Shown: positions 7,628 through 15,598, counted from the stretch's first letter. The stretch is DNA of 44,442 nt from Erysipelotrichaceae bacterium (GCA_019415435.1 DXZE01000012.1:1-44442); one strand, 5' to 3'. Numbers and translations: made by a program. The notes: generated by a model from the letters alone, not told the origin.

Positions 7628-7659
7628 TTGCAATGCGGTTTTTACAGTAGTAGTATAGG
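7628..7659 (+). promoter_or_regulatory. Putative promoter of the S10 operon
   Basis: TTGCAA (7628-7633) is followed at 17 nt by TAGTAT (7651-7656), overlapping TATAGG (7654-7659). Start of transcription would be near 7664-7667, giving a leader of about 120 nt that contains a folded element. Confidence 0.55.
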
Positions 7660-7675
7660 TAAGCACTCGTGAAGA

Positions 7676-7742
7676 AGTGGAAGGTTGCCGGCACGCTGGA
7701 ATGCGTTGCTATAACTGGCGTGATAACCGGGGAATTTCCACT
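7676..7742 (+). promoter_or_regulatory. Folded leader of the S10 operon, candidate ribosomal-protein-binding element
   Basis: Three nested helices can be read: AGTGGAA/TTCCACT (7676-7682 with 7736-7742), GGTT/AACC (7683-7686 with 7725-7728) and CACGC/GCGTG (7692-7696 with 7718-7722). The structure ends just before the AGGAGG of rpsJ and has no T-tract. Autoregulation of S10 operons by L4 is known in other bacteria. A similar role here is inference. Confidence 0.55.
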
Positions 7743-7784
7743 GAGCGATCCCGAAAAGGGAGTGAATATAAGGAGGAAAAATTC

Positions 7785-8096
7785 ATGGCAAAGAACTCTG
7801 TAAGAATTCGTCTGAAGGCTTACGAGAACAGGAGCCTGGACGCTGCCAGCGAAAAGATCGTTAAGACAGCGACAAGCCATGGCGCAAAGAAGATCGTCGG
7901 ACCTGTTCCGCTGCCTACTGAGCGTGAGGTTATCACAGTACTTCGCGCTGTCCACAATTTCAAGGATTCACGCGAACAGTTTGAAATCCGTACACACAAG
8001 AGACTGATTGAGATTATCGGCCCATCTGCAGAAACAATTGATGCATTATCAAGACTGGATCTGCCTTCAGGTGTTGATATCGAAATCAAGCTTTAA
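7785..8096 (+). CDS. rpsJ: 30S ribosomal protein S10
   Basis: 103 aa. S10 is a 30S head protein and, with NusB, part of antitermination complexes. I start at MAKNSVRIRLKAYE, not at an ATG 108 nt upstream, because AGGAGG (7771-7776) lies 8 nt before it and the length then matches the family. The stretch RTHKRLIEI is present; it covers the region where tetracycline-class adaptation is seen in other bacteria and looks ordinary. First gene of the S10 operon. Confidence 0.98.
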   Translation: MAKNSVRIRLKAYENRSLDAASEKIVKTATSHGAKKIVGPVPLPTEREVITVLRAVHNFKDSREQFEIRTHKRLIEIIGPSAETIDALSRLDLPSGVDIEIKL

Positions 8097-8118
8097 GGAA
8101 AGGAACAGGGTGAGATAA

Positions 8119-8922
8119 ATGAAAGGTATTTTAGGACGTAAGCTTGGTATGACCCAGGTCTTCACGATCGAAGGAACTCTGATTCCTGTAACGGTTGTTG
8201 AAGTAAAGCCGAACGTCGTACTGCAGAAGAAAACAAAGGAGACGGATGGCTATGAGGCAATCCAGCTCGGCTATGAAGATGTCAAGGAACAGCGTTCCAA
8301 CAAGCCGGCTATCGGACACGCCAAAAAGGCTAATACAGCTCCTAAGCATTACATCAGAGAAATCAAGGCTGATGAAATGATGAACCTTGAGGTTGGCGCT
8401 GAAGTTAAGGCAGACCTCTTCAAGGCTGGTGATGTTGTCGATGTACAGGGTACATCCAAGGGACATGGATACAACGGTACAATTGTCCGCAACAATGCAC
8501 ATCAGGGTCCAAGATCTCATGGTGGATCCAAGAACATCAGACATCAGGGCTCTTTAGCAACAAACGGACGTAACAACGGTGTTGTTAACAAGGGTACAGC
8601 AATGCCTGGTCAGTATGGTGGATATACAACTACTAACCAGAACCTGACAGTTGTCAAGGCAGACGCTGATGAAGGATACCTGTTAATTAAGGGTAACGTT
8701 CCAGGTCCAAAGAGAGGACTTGTAATGATCCATACAACTGTTAAGCCTGTTAAGGAAGTTAAGGCAGTTGAACTTGTATCTTATAAGGATGCTTCTGTTG
8801 AAGAAGAGCTGAACAAGGTTAACGAAACAATCAACACAGAACTGGCTGAAGAAGCAGCAGTTGAGGCTAAAGCTGAAGAAGCCAAGAAGAAGGCTGCATC
8901 CGCAGCCCGCAAGGGAAAGTGA
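8119..8922 (+). CDS. rplC: 50S ribosomal protein L3, with long C-terminal tail
   Basis: 267 aa against about 210 for most bacteria. The core (MKGILGRKLGMTQVF..., the loop GHGYNGTIVR then GPRSHGGSKNIR, and GNVPGPKRG) is normal and reaches the peptidyl transferase centre. After about residue 212 comes an extra 50 to 55 residues, first acidic then Ala/Lys-rich (EEAAVEAKAEEAKKKAASA ARKGK), probably helical or disordered on the ribosome surface. It lies 22 nt after rpsJ and 9 nt before rplD. The tail is unusual; its role is unknown. Confidence 0.97.
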   Translation: MKGILGRKLGMTQVFTIEGTLIPVTVVEVKPNVVLQKKTKETDGYEAIQLGYEDVKEQRSNKPAIGHAKKANTAPKHYIREIKADEMMNLEVGAEVKADLFKAGDVVDVQGTSKGHGYNGTIVRNNAHQGPRSHGGSKNIRHQGSLATNGRNNGVVNKGTAMPGQYGGYTTTNQNLTVVKADADEGYLLIKGNVPGPKRGLVMIHTTVKPVKEVKAVELVSYKDASVEEELNKVNETINTELAEEAAVEAKAEEAKKKAASAARKGK

Positions 8923-8931
8923 GGATAACAA

Positions 8932-9564
8932 ATGTCACAGGTTGATGTATTTAATCAGGAAGGCAAGGCTGTTGGAAAAGCTGAGCTCGCTGATGCTGTA
9001 TTCGCCATTGAGCCGAATCAGCAGGCAATCTTTGATGCCGTCCTCGTTTACCAGGCTGGTTTAAGACAGGGAACACACAGCACAAAGACAAGAGCATTTG
9101 TTTCCGGCACAGGTAAGAAGCCTTTCCGCCAGAAGGGAACAGGCCGTGCTCGTCAGGGCTCTACAAGAGCTACACAGTGGAGACATGGTGCTATCGCATT
9201 TGGACCACATCCAAGAAAGTACAACATTAAGTTAAACCGCAAGGTAAGACAGCTTGCCTTCAGATCTGCATTATCAGAGAAGAATGCTGAGCAAAATCTT
9301 ACGGTTATTGAAAATCTGGACTTTGACCAGATCAAGACAAAGAAGGCTGCAGCACTTCTGAATGCCTTCGGATTTGAGAGAAAGACACTGTTTGTCGCTG
9401 ACGCTTCCGAGTCATTCGATAACGCTTACCTCTCTATGAGAAATCTTCCGAACGCTGCAATCGTTACTGTTGACAGCCTCAACGTCTACGACATTGTGAA
9501 TGCTGACAAGATCGTATTCACACAGGCTGCTGCCGCTAAGGCAGGGGAGGTATTCGCAGCATGA
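8932..9564 (+). CDS. rplD: 50S ribosomal protein L4
   Basis: 210 aa, usual length. L4 lines the peptide exit tunnel through the extended loop that includes KPFRQKGTGRARQGS, where macrolide-resistance changes occur in other species; no unusual insertion is seen. In E. coli it represses its own S10 operon, which makes it the natural candidate ligand for the folded leader at 7676-7742. The stop codon overlaps the rplW start (ATGA), implying coupling. Confidence 0.98.
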   Translation: MSQVDVFNQEGKAVGKAELADAVFAIEPNQQAIFDAVLVYQAGLRQGTHSTKTRAFVSGTGKKPFRQKGTGRARQGSTRATQWRHGAIAFGPHPRKYNIKLNRKVRQLAFRSALSEKNAEQNLTVIENLDFDQIKTKKAAALLNAFGFERKTLFVADASESFDNAYLSMRNLPNAAIVTVDSLNVYDIVNADKIVFTQAAAAKAGEVFAA

Positions 9565-9851
9565 GCGCACGCGATATTATCAAGAGACCGATCGTTACAG
9601 AAAAGAGCGCGAGACTTCAGAACGAAGACAACAAGGTAACATTCGAAGTTGCCAGGGATGCCAACAAGGTATCTGTTGCCAAGGCTGTTTATGAAATTTA
9701 CGGCATCAAGCCTGTTTCTGTAAACGTCGTAAATGTTCACTCCAAAGCAAAGAGAGTTGGACGTTATGTAGGCAAGACATCTGCTTATAAGAAGGCAATT
9801 GTCAAGCTTCCTGAAGGAAGCAATATTGATGTCTACGGACAGAATAACTAA
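9561..9851 (+). CDS. rplW: 50S ribosomal protein L23
   Basis: 96 aa. L23 lies at the tunnel exit and docks trigger factor and SRP. It shows the family opening DIIKRPIVTEKS and the stretch KVSVAKAVYEIYGIKPVSVN. It overlaps rplD by 4 nt and carries GGGGAGG upstream within rplD. A 61-nt gap with a hairpin follows before rplB. Confidence 0.97.
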   Translation: MSARDIIKRPIVTEKSARLQNEDNKVTFEVARDANKVSVAKAVYEIYGIKPVSVNVVNVHSKAKRVGRYVGKTSAYKKAIVKLPEGSNIDVYGQNN

Positions 9852-9864
9852 TTGATTCACTATC

Positions 9865-9895
9865 GGAGGAAATCGCTATCTCCGGATAAATGCGA
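9865..9895 (+). promoter_or_regulatory. Intercistronic hairpin between rplW and rplB
   Basis: TATCGGAG near 9862-9869 pairs with CTCCGGATA near 9882-9890 with one bulged base. The 5' arm includes a GGAGG decoy Shine-Dalgarno. No T-tract follows. The rplB ribosome binding site (GAAAGGAAAG) is downstream and free. Role unknown. Confidence 0.35.
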
Positions 9896-9912
9896 AAGGA
9901 AAGTAAAAAGAA

Positions 9913-10749
9913 ATGGCAATCATTAAATATAAGCCGACCAGTGCCGGACGCAGAAATATGACTACTCTGGATAATACACATCGTATTACCAAGAAAGCTC
10001 CAGAAAAGTCACTGCTTGCTCCATTACACAGCACAGGCGGCCGCGGCAACACAGGCCGCATCACATCCCGTCATGCTGGCGGTGGTGCCAAGAGAAAGTA
10101 CAGAATCGTAGACTTCAAGAGAAACAAGGATGATATTCCAGCAACAGTAGCTGCTATCGAATACGATCCAAACAGAAATGCTAACCTCGCTCTTCTGCAT
10201 TATGCAGATGGTGAAAAGAGATACATTATCTGCCCTGGTGATCTGAATGTTGGCGACACAGTTATCTCTGGTGTTGCTGCAGATATCAAGACAGGTAATG
10301 CTATGGAACTTAAGAACATCCCTGATGGAACATACGTTCATAACGTTGAGTTAACAGCAGGCAAGGGTGGACAGATGGCAAGAGCTGCCGGATGCTCCGC
10401 ACAGGTCCTTGGTTCTGACAGCGGCTTCGTTACACTGAGACTTTCTTCTGGTGAAGTCAGAAGAGTTCATGATAACTGCCGTGCAACAATCGGTATCGTC
10501 GGAAATTCTGATTATAACCTGGTTAACTGGGGTAAAGCAGGACGTGTCAGACACATGGGCGTTCGTCCACATGTCAGAGGTTCAGCTATGAACCCTGTAG
10601 ATCACCCACATGGTGGTGGTGACCAGAAGGCTCCTATCGGACATAAGTCTCCAATGACACCATGGGGCAAGAAAGCACTTGGTGTTAAGACTCGTAAGCC
10701 AAAGGCTAAGAGCAACCAGTATATCGTAAGAAGAAGAAACGGAAAGTAA
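9913..10749 (+). CDS. rplB: 50S ribosomal protein L2
   Basis: 278 aa, full length. L2 binds 23S rRNA domain IV and is needed for subunit joining and peptidyl transfer. The C-terminal hallmark HPHGGGDQKAPIGHKSPMTP is present, with the conserved histidine in the GGGD loop neighbourhood, and it ends in a basic KPKAKSNQYIVRRRNGK tail. It is preceded by GAAAGGAAAG. Confidence 0.98.
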   Translation: MAIIKYKPTSAGRRNMTTLDNTHRITKKAPEKSLLAPLHSTGGRGNTGRITSRHAGGGAKRKYRIVDFKRNKDDIPATVAAIEYDPNRNANLALLHYADGEKRYIICPGDLNVGDTVISGVAADIKTGNAMELKNIPDGTYVHNVELTAGKGGQMARAAGCSAQVLGSDSGFVTLRLSSGEVRRVHDNCRATIGIVGNSDYNLVNWGKAGRVRHMGVRPHVRGSAMNPVDHPHGGGDQKAPIGHKSPMTPWGKKALGVKTRKPKAKSNQYIVRRRNGK

Positions 10750-10770
10750 GTTGAAAGGAGATATTGAGTA

Positions 10771-11052
10771 ATGTCAAGAAGCATTAAGAAGGGTCCATTC
10801 TGTGACGCCTCCCTGATGAAGAAGGTTGAAGCACTGAATGCGGCTAACAAGCATGAAGTCATCAAGACATGGTCACGCCGTTCAACGATTTTCCCTAACT
10901 TCGTTGAGCATACATTCGCTGTTTACAATGGCAAGGAATTCACACCTGTCTATGTAACAGAAGATATGGTTGGTCATAAGCTTGGTGAATTCGCACCAAC
11001 AAGAAAGTTTGGCGGTCATGGTGATAACAAGGCTGCAGACAAGAAGGCTTAA
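10771..11052 (+). CDS. rpsS: 30S ribosomal protein S19
   Basis: 93 aa. A 30S head protein that forms a complex with S13 near the A-site tRNA. It starts MSRSIKKGPFCDASLMKK and contains KTWSRRSTIFPNFVEHTF and GEFAPTRKFGGH, all standard. The ribosome binding site is GAAAGGAG. It sits 21 nt after rplB and 14 nt before rplV. Confidence 0.98.
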   Translation: MSRSIKKGPFCDASLMKKVEALNAANKHEVIKTWSRRSTIFPNFVEHTFAVYNGKEFTPVYVTEDMVGHKLGEFAPTRKFGGHGDNKAADKKA

Positions 11053-11066
11053 GGAGGAAAGACAAG

Positions 11067-11402
11067 ATGGATGTAAAAGCAACAGCAAAAACCGTTCGTG
11101 TTACTCCACGCAAAGCCCGTCTGGTTCTTGATTTGGTTCGTGGCAAGAGTGTTAATGAAGCACTTGCTATTCTGAAGTTCACACCAAACAAGGCAGCTGA
11201 TGAAGTAGCCAAGGTAGTTAAGAGCGCTGCAGCAAATGCAGTACACAATGAACATCTTGATCAGAACAATCTGTATATCAAGTCATGCTATGCAGATGAG
11301 TCTGTCGTTCTGAAGCGTTTCATGCCTAGAGCCAAGGGCAGCGCTTCCGGAATTAATAAGAGAACAAGTCATATCACAGTTGTTGTGAGTGACGAGAGAT
11401 AA
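11067..11402 (+). CDS. rplV: 50S ribosomal protein L22
   Basis: 111 aa. L22 spans the exit tunnel with a beta-hairpin. The core RVTPRKARLVLDLVRGK and the tip region RFMPRAKGSASGINKRTSH are intact, with no insertion or deletion of the kind seen in macrolide-resistant mutants. AAGGAGG lies upstream. Confidence 0.98.
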   Translation: MDVKATAKTVRVTPRKARLVLDLVRGKSVNEALAILKFTPNKAADEVAKVVKSAAANAVHNEHLDQNNLYIKSCYADESVVLKRFMPRAKGSASGINKRTSHITVVVSDER

Positions 11403-11419
11403 GGGAGGAAGATCAGAAT

Positions 11420-12250
11420 ATGGGACAGAAAGTAAGCCCAATCGGCATGCGTGTTGGCGTCATCCGTGACTGGGAGTCCAGATGGTATGCAGACAAGGCT
11501 GATTACGGAGATCTTCTGAACGAAGATATCAGAATCCGTGAGTTCCTTGAGAAGCAGCTCAAGGATGCGTATATCTCTAGTATTGAGATTGAACGTACAG
11601 GCAAGAAAGACGTTAAGGTTATTATCCGCTGCGCTCGTCCGGGTGCTGTAACTGGCAAGGCTGACGCTGATGGCAAGGATAATGCTGCTAAGTTAAGAGA
11701 AAAGCTGACAAAGCTGACAGGCGGCAAGAACGTCAAGCTCGACATCGTTCAGGTTGCAAACCCTGACCTCGATGCAAGACTTGTTGCCCGCAAGATCTGC
11801 GAACAGCTGGAAGGACGTCAGTCCTTCAGACTGGCTCAGAAGAAGGCTATTCAGCAGTCTATGAGATCTGGCGCAAAGGGCGTCAAGACATTAGCCAAGG
11901 GAAGACTGGGCGGAGCTGAAATTGCCCGTCAGGAAGGTTATTCCAGAGGTGTCGTTCCGCTTCATACATTAAGAAGTGATATCGACTATGCATGTGAAGA
12001 AGCACATACAACTTATGGCAAGCTCGGTGTTAAGGTATGGATCTGCCGTGGCGAAGTATTACCTGGACAGATGGTTAAGGAACCTGAAGCTCCAAAGGGC
12101 AGAGGCGACAGAAGAAACGGACGTCGTGACAACAGACATGGCGGAAGACGTTTCAACCGTAATGACCGCAGAGATGCCAACCGTTCTGATGCAAAGCCAG
12201 CTGAGCAGGCTGCTGCACAGAATGCACCTGCAGAAGGAGGTAATAACTGA
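11420..12250 (+). CDS. rpsC: 30S ribosomal protein S3, with Arg/Asn/Gly-rich C-terminal extension
   Basis: 276 aa against about 215-235 usually. The KH domain and C-terminal S3 domain are complete (MGQKVSPIGMRVGVIRDWES ..., GRLGGAEIAR, HTTYGKLGVKVWI). About 55 extra residues follow, rich in Arg, Gly, Asn and Asp with repeated RRN/RRD-type steps, then an Ala/Pro tail. S3 sits at the mRNA entry channel with helicase activity, so a basic disordered tail there could touch incoming mRNA; that is inference. The 3' end supplies the GAAGGAGG site for rplP, 2 nt downstream. Confidence 0.97.
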   Translation: MGQKVSPIGMRVGVIRDWESRWYADKADYGDLLNEDIRIREFLEKQLKDAYISSIEIERTGKKDVKVIIRCARPGAVTGKADADGKDNAAKLREKLTKLTGGKNVKLDIVQVANPDLDARLVARKICEQLEGRQSFRLAQKKAIQQSMRSGAKGVKTLAKGRLGGAEIARQEGYSRGVVPLHTLRSDIDYACEEAHTTYGKLGVKVWICRGEVLPGQMVKEPEAPKGRGDRRNGRRDNRHGGRRFNRNDRRDANRSDAKPAEQAAAQNAPAEGGNN

Positions 12251-12252
12251 TT

Positions 12253-12672
12253 ATGTTAATGCCTAACAGAACCAAGTACAGAAGACCTCATCGTCTGAGC
12301 TATGAAGGACGTGCCAAGGCTGGTAGAACAATCGCCTTCGGTGAGTATGGATTAGTCGCAGATGAAGGTGCTTATGTAAGCAGCGCACAGTTAGAAGCTG
12401 CACGTGTTGCCATGACACGTTTCATGAATCGTGGCGGTAAGGTCTGGATTAAGGTTTTCCCACAGTTAGCTAAAACCAAGAAGCCGCTGGAAGTCAGAAT
12501 GGGTTCCGGTAAGGGTGCTCCGGATCACTGGGTAGCAGTTGTACAGAAGGGCAGAGTTCTCTTTGAAGTAGCTGGTGTTGATGAAGCAACAGCTCGTGAA
12601 GCACTGAGACTTGCTGCTAACAAGCTCTGCGTCAAGACCCGCTTTGTTAAGAAAGGCGAGGAGGCTAAGTAA
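12253..12672 (+). CDS. rplP: 50S ribosomal protein L16
   Basis: 139 aa. L16 helps place the A-site tRNA acceptor stem. The N-terminus MLMPNRTKYRRPHRLSYEG differs from the KYRREHRGKMRG form of Bacillus and resembles the Mollicutes/Erysipelotrichia form, which supports the taxonomic call. The core VWIKVFPQLAKTKKPLEVRM and GSGKGAPDHWVAVV is standard. It starts 2 nt after the rpsC stop, inviting coupled translation. Confidence 0.98.
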   Translation: MLMPNRTKYRRPHRLSYEGRAKAGRTIAFGEYGLVADEGAYVSSAQLEAARVAMTRFMNRGGKVWIKVFPQLAKTKKPLEVRMGSGKGAPDHWVAVVQKGRVLFEVAGVDEATAREALRLAANKLCVKTRFVKKGEEAK

Positions 12673-12674
12673 TC

Positions 12675-12875
12675 ATGAATGTAAAAGAAATCAGAGATCT
12701 CAGCAACGAAGAGCTTGAAAAGGAAGTTTCCTCACTGAACGAAGAGCTTTACGGATTAAGATTCGCACAGGCTACAGGTTCTCTGGAAAATCCTGCAAGA
12801 ATCAGAGAGATCCGCAAGACAATTGCACGTATCAAGACAGTATTAACTGAGCGTAAGGCTCAGGCTGCAGAATAA
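12675..12875 (+). CDS. rpmC: 50S ribosomal protein L29
   Basis: 66 aa, a two-helix protein near the tunnel exit. It shows the family pattern VKEIRDLSNEELEKEVSSL, then LRFAQATGSLENPARIREIR. It starts 2 nt after rplP, whose end supplies a GGCGAGGAGG site. Confidence 0.97.
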   Translation: MNVKEIRDLSNEELEKEVSSLNEELYGLRFAQATGSLENPARIREIRKTIARIKTVLTERKAQAAE

Positions 12876-12888
12876 GGAGGGCTGAAAA

Positions 12889-13152
12889 ATGGCAGAGAGA
12901 AACAGACGTAAAGTCCTTCGTGGAACAGTTGTTTCCGATAAGATGGACAAAACGATTGTTGTAGAGATTACCACATCAAAGGCCGATCCTTTATATGGCA
13001 GACATGTTAAGTACTCTACAAAATTCAAGGCACATGATGAAAACAATGAAGCCAAGGTAGGCGATGTTGTTGAAATCATGGAAACAAGACCTTTATCCAA
13101 GGACAAGCATTTCAGACTTGTCAGGATTGTTGAAAAGGCAGTAGTTCTTTAA
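12889..13152 (+). CDS. rpsQ: 30S ribosomal protein S17
   Basis: 87 aa, an OB-fold protein that binds 16S rRNA helix 11. It contains LRGTVVSDKMDKTIVVEI, YGRHVKYSTKFKAHDE and ETRPLSKDKHFRLV, the standard landmarks. It has AAGGAGG upstream and lies 13 nt after rpmC. Confidence 0.97.
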   Translation: MAERNRRKVLRGTVVSDKMDKTIVVEITTSKADPLYGRHVKYSTKFKAHDENNEAKVGDVVEIMETRPLSKDKHFRLVRIVEKAVVL

Positions 13153-13171
13153 GGCACAGGAGGTATAAGCA

Positions 13172-13540
13172 ATGATTCAGAATGAAAGCAGATTGAATGT
13201 AGCTGATAACACTGGTGCCAAGGAGCTCCTGGTTATCAGATGCCTGGGCGGTTCCAAGCGTAAGACAGCTACAATTGGTGATGTTGTTGTTTGTGCAGTC
13301 AAGAGCGCTTCACCGAATGGTGCTGTCAAGGATGGTCAGGTTGTTAAGGCTGTTATTGCCCGTACAGTATATGGAATCAAGCGTGAGAATGGTTCTTATA
13401 TCAAGTTCGATGATAATGCAGCTGTGATTATCAAGGATGACAATACACCGGTCGGAACACGTATCTTCGGCCCGGTAGCAAGAGAACTTCGTGATAAGGG
13501 ATATATGAAGATTGTATCTCTGGCACCGGAAGTTTTATAA
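13172..13540 (+). CDS. rplN: 50S ribosomal protein L14
   Basis: 122 aa. L14 forms intersubunit bridges and is the docking site of the silencing factor RsfS. It begins MIQNESRLNVADNTGAKEL and holds VVKAVIARTVYGIKRENGSY and GTRIFGPVARELR. ACAGGAGG precedes the start. This usually marks the junction of the S10 and spc segments; only 19 nt separate them here, so they are probably one transcript. Confidence 0.98.
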   Translation: MIQNESRLNVADNTGAKELLVIRCLGGSKRKTATIGDVVVCAVKSASPNGAVKDGQVVKAVIARTVYGIKRENGSYIKFDDNAAVIIKDDNTPVGTRIFGPVARELRDKGYMKIVSLAPEVL

Positions 13541-13552
13541 GGGAGGCCGAAT

Positions 13553-13876
13553 ATGAAGATTAAGACAGGCGATACAGTAAAAGTTATCAGCGGTCATTAC
13601 AAGGGAACGGTCGCTGAAGTAAAGGCAGTCTCTCCAAGAAAGAACAAGGTTATTGTTGAGGGTGTCAACATGGTCAAGAAGAGCTTAAAGCCATCTCAGG
13701 CAAATCCTGATGGAGGCGTTATTGAAGAAGAAGCTCTAATTGATGCATCCAATGTCATGCTCTATGACAAGAAGGCCAAGGAAGCCAGCAGAGTTGGCTA
13801 CAAGGTTGATGATAAGGGCAATAAAGTCAGAGTTTATAAGAAGTCTGGCAATGAAATCAAGGAGGCTAAGAAGTAA
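13553..13876 (+). CDS. rplX: 50S ribosomal protein L24
   Basis: 107 aa. An assembly initiator of the 50S subunit with a KOW motif (KIKTGDTVKVISGHYKGTVAEV). HGP-type family residues are changed to QANPDGGVIEEEALIDASNV, still recognisable. The last base of its stop codon is the first base of the rplE ATG, so the two are probably translated in a coupled way. Confidence 0.97.
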   Translation: MKIKTGDTVKVISGHYKGTVAEVKAVSPRKNKVIVEGVNMVKKSLKPSQANPDGGVIEEEALIDASNVMLYDKKAKEASRVGYKVDDKGNKVRVYKKSGNEIKEAKK

Positions 13877-14415
13877 TGAACCGTCTCGAACAGAAGTATA
13901 TTGAAACAGTTAAGCCTTCCCTGATGAAGGAGTTCAATTACAGCTCTGTAATGGAAGCTCCAAAGCTTATAAAAGTAGTCATCAACATGGGTGTTGGTGA
14001 TGCAATTGCTGATTCCAAGCGTCTGGAAGAAGCAGTTGAAGAACTGACTCTGATCTCTGGTCAGAAGCCGGTTATCACAAAGGCCAAGAAGTCCATTGCT
14101 AACTTCAAGCTTCGTGAAGGTATGCCAATTGGCTGTAAGGTAACATTACGTGGTGAGAGAATGTATGAGTTCTTAGATAAGCTCATGAACATCGACTTAC
14201 CTCGTGTTAGAGATTTCCATGGTGTCAGCGCAACTGCATTTGATGGCAGAGGCAACTATACATTAGGTGTCAAGGAACAGCTGATCTTCCCTGAAATTAA
14301 CTTTGATAAGGTTAACAAGGTAAGAGGTATGGATATCGTTATCGTTACAACAGCTAAGACAAACAAAGAGGCTGAGGCTCTGTTAAGAGAGCTGGGAATG
14401 CCTTTCACAAAGTAA
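13876..14415 (+). CDS. rplE: 50S ribosomal protein L5
   Basis: 179 aa, full length. L5 binds 5S rRNA and contacts P-site tRNA. Landmarks: APKLIKVVINMGVGDA, SGQKPVITKAKKSIANFKLR, GMPIGCKVTLRG and the C-terminal RGMDIVIVTTAKTNKEAEAL. It overlaps rplX by one base, and an AAGGAGG site lies within the rplX end. Confidence 0.98.
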   Translation: MNRLEQKYIETVKPSLMKEFNYSSVMEAPKLIKVVINMGVGDAIADSKRLEEAVEELTLISGQKPVITKAKKSIANFKLREGMPIGCKVTLRGERMYEFLDKLMNIDLPRVRDFHGVSATAFDGRGNYTLGVKEQLIFPEINFDKVNKVRGMDIVIVTTAKTNKEAEALLRELGMPFTK

Positions 14416-14430
14416 TAGAAGGAGAACAGA

Positions 14431-14616
14431 ATGGCTAAGACAAGTTTAAAGGTAAAGGCTGCACGTCCAGCTAAGTTCTCCACACGTGAATACACACGCT
14501 GCGAGAGATGCGGACGTCCGCATTCCGTATTAAGAAAGTATAAGCTCTGCAGAATCTGCTTCAGAGAGCTCGCTTACAAGGGTGAGATTCCTGGAGTTAA
14601 GAAGGCAAGCTGGTAA
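14431..14616 (+). CDS. rpsZ: 30S ribosomal protein S14, zinc-binding type Z
   Basis: 61 aa, the short zinc form. Cys24-x2-Cys27 and Cys40-x2-Cys43 (CERC...CRIC) bind one zinc. The short C+ type is typical of Firmicutes and usually encoded at this spot in the spc segment. A zinc-free long paralogue (rpsN), often held elsewhere for zinc limitation, is not in the window. Confidence 0.97.
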   Translation: MAKTSLKVKAARPAKFSTREYTRCERCGRPHSVLRKYKLCRICFRELAYKGEIPGVKKASW

Positions 14617-14630
14617 GGAGGAAGACAGGT

Positions 14631-15032
14631 ATGAATATGACAGATCCTATTGCTGACATGCTCACCAGAATCCGTAACGGATATCAGGCGAACCTGACAA
14701 CAGTTGATATTGCACCGGCTTCCAAGGTTAAGGCACAGATTGCCAAGATTCTGAAGTCAGAAGGTTATATTGAAAATTATGCTACTGAGGGTGAAGGCAT
14801 CGAGAAGAAGATTGTCGTTACTCTGAAGTACAATGCCAAGGGTGAGAAAGTCATCTCCGGCATCAAGAGAATCTCCAAGCCAGGTCTTCGTGTTTATGCG
14901 AAGGGAGATAACATTCCGAGAGTTCTGAATGGACTTGGCATTGCCATCATTTCCACATCAAATGGTATGATGACAGACAGAGAAGCACGTAAACAGCACA
15001 TCGGCGGTGAAGTAATCGCCTATGTCTGGTAA
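14631..15032 (+). CDS. rpsH: 30S ribosomal protein S8
   Basis: 133 aa. A primary 16S rRNA binder of the central domain and, in E. coli, the repressor of the spc operon. It shows DPIADMLTRIRNGYQAN, KRISKPGLRVYAK and GIAIISTSNGMMTDREAR followed by GGEVIAYVW. AAGGAGG lies upstream. Confidence 0.98.
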   Translation: MNMTDPIADMLTRIRNGYQANLTTVDIAPASKVKAQIAKILKSEGYIENYATEGEGIEKKIVVTLKYNAKGEKVISGIKRISKPGLRVYAKGDNIPRVLNGLGIAIISTSNGMMTDREARKQHIGGEVIAYVW

Positions 15033-15049
15033 GAGAAAGGAATTATTGA

Positions 15050-15598
15050 ATGTCACGTATCGGAAATAAAGCGATTACCATTCCTGCTGGCGTAGAGATT
15101 ACTGTCGGCGAAGGGAATGAAGTGACTGTCAAGGGCCCTAAGGGAACTTTAACAAGGGCATTCTCCCCGTTAATGAAGATTGAAATTAACGAAGGCGTAT
15201 TGACAGTTAAGAGACCTAATGATGAAAAAACAACAAAGCAGCTGCATGGTACAACAAGAGCTCTGATCAATGCCATGATTGAAGGTGTTGAGAAGGGATT
15301 CTCCAAGCAGCTGAAGGTTGTAGGTATTGGTTACAGAGCAGCATTAAAGGGCAAGACACTGTCCCTTAGTGTTGGCTTCTCCCATGAAGTAAATCTGGAT
15401 ATCCCGGATGATGTCAAGGTAGAAGTACCAGATGCTACAACAATCAATGTCAGTGGTATTGACAAGCAGAGAGTAGGACAGTTCGCAGCTGAAATCAGAG
15501 AAGTCAAGAAGCCTGAACCTTATGGAGGAAAGGGTATCCGTTATGTGGATGAACATGTACGCCGTAAGGAAGGCAAGACTGCTGCAGCTAAGAAGTAA
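15050..15598 (+). CDS. rplF: 50S ribosomal protein L6
   Basis: 182 aa. L6 lies by the GTPase-associated centre. It opens MSRIGNKAITIPAGVEI and keeps VKGPKGTLTR, LKVVGIGYRAALKGKTL, LSVGFSHEV and the C-terminal EPYGGKGIRYVDEHVRRKEG. Codon use matches neighbours. Its ribosome binding site (GAAAGGAA) is weaker than most in the operon. Confidence 0.98.
   Translation: MSRIGNKAITIPAGVEITVGEGNEVTVKGPKGTLTRAFSPLMKIEINEGVLTVKRPNDEKTTKQLHGTTRALINAMIEGVEKGFSKQLKVVGIGYRAALKGKTLSLSVGFSHEVNLDIPDDVKVEVPDATTINVSGIDKQRVGQFAAEIREVKKPEPYGGKGIRYVDEHVRRKEGKTAAAKK

Noticed and set aside
7677..7784. 36-codon N-terminal extension of S10
   Set aside because: It lies in the folded leader, lacks a ribosome binding site and is absent from known S10 proteins; AGGAGG marks the start at 7785.
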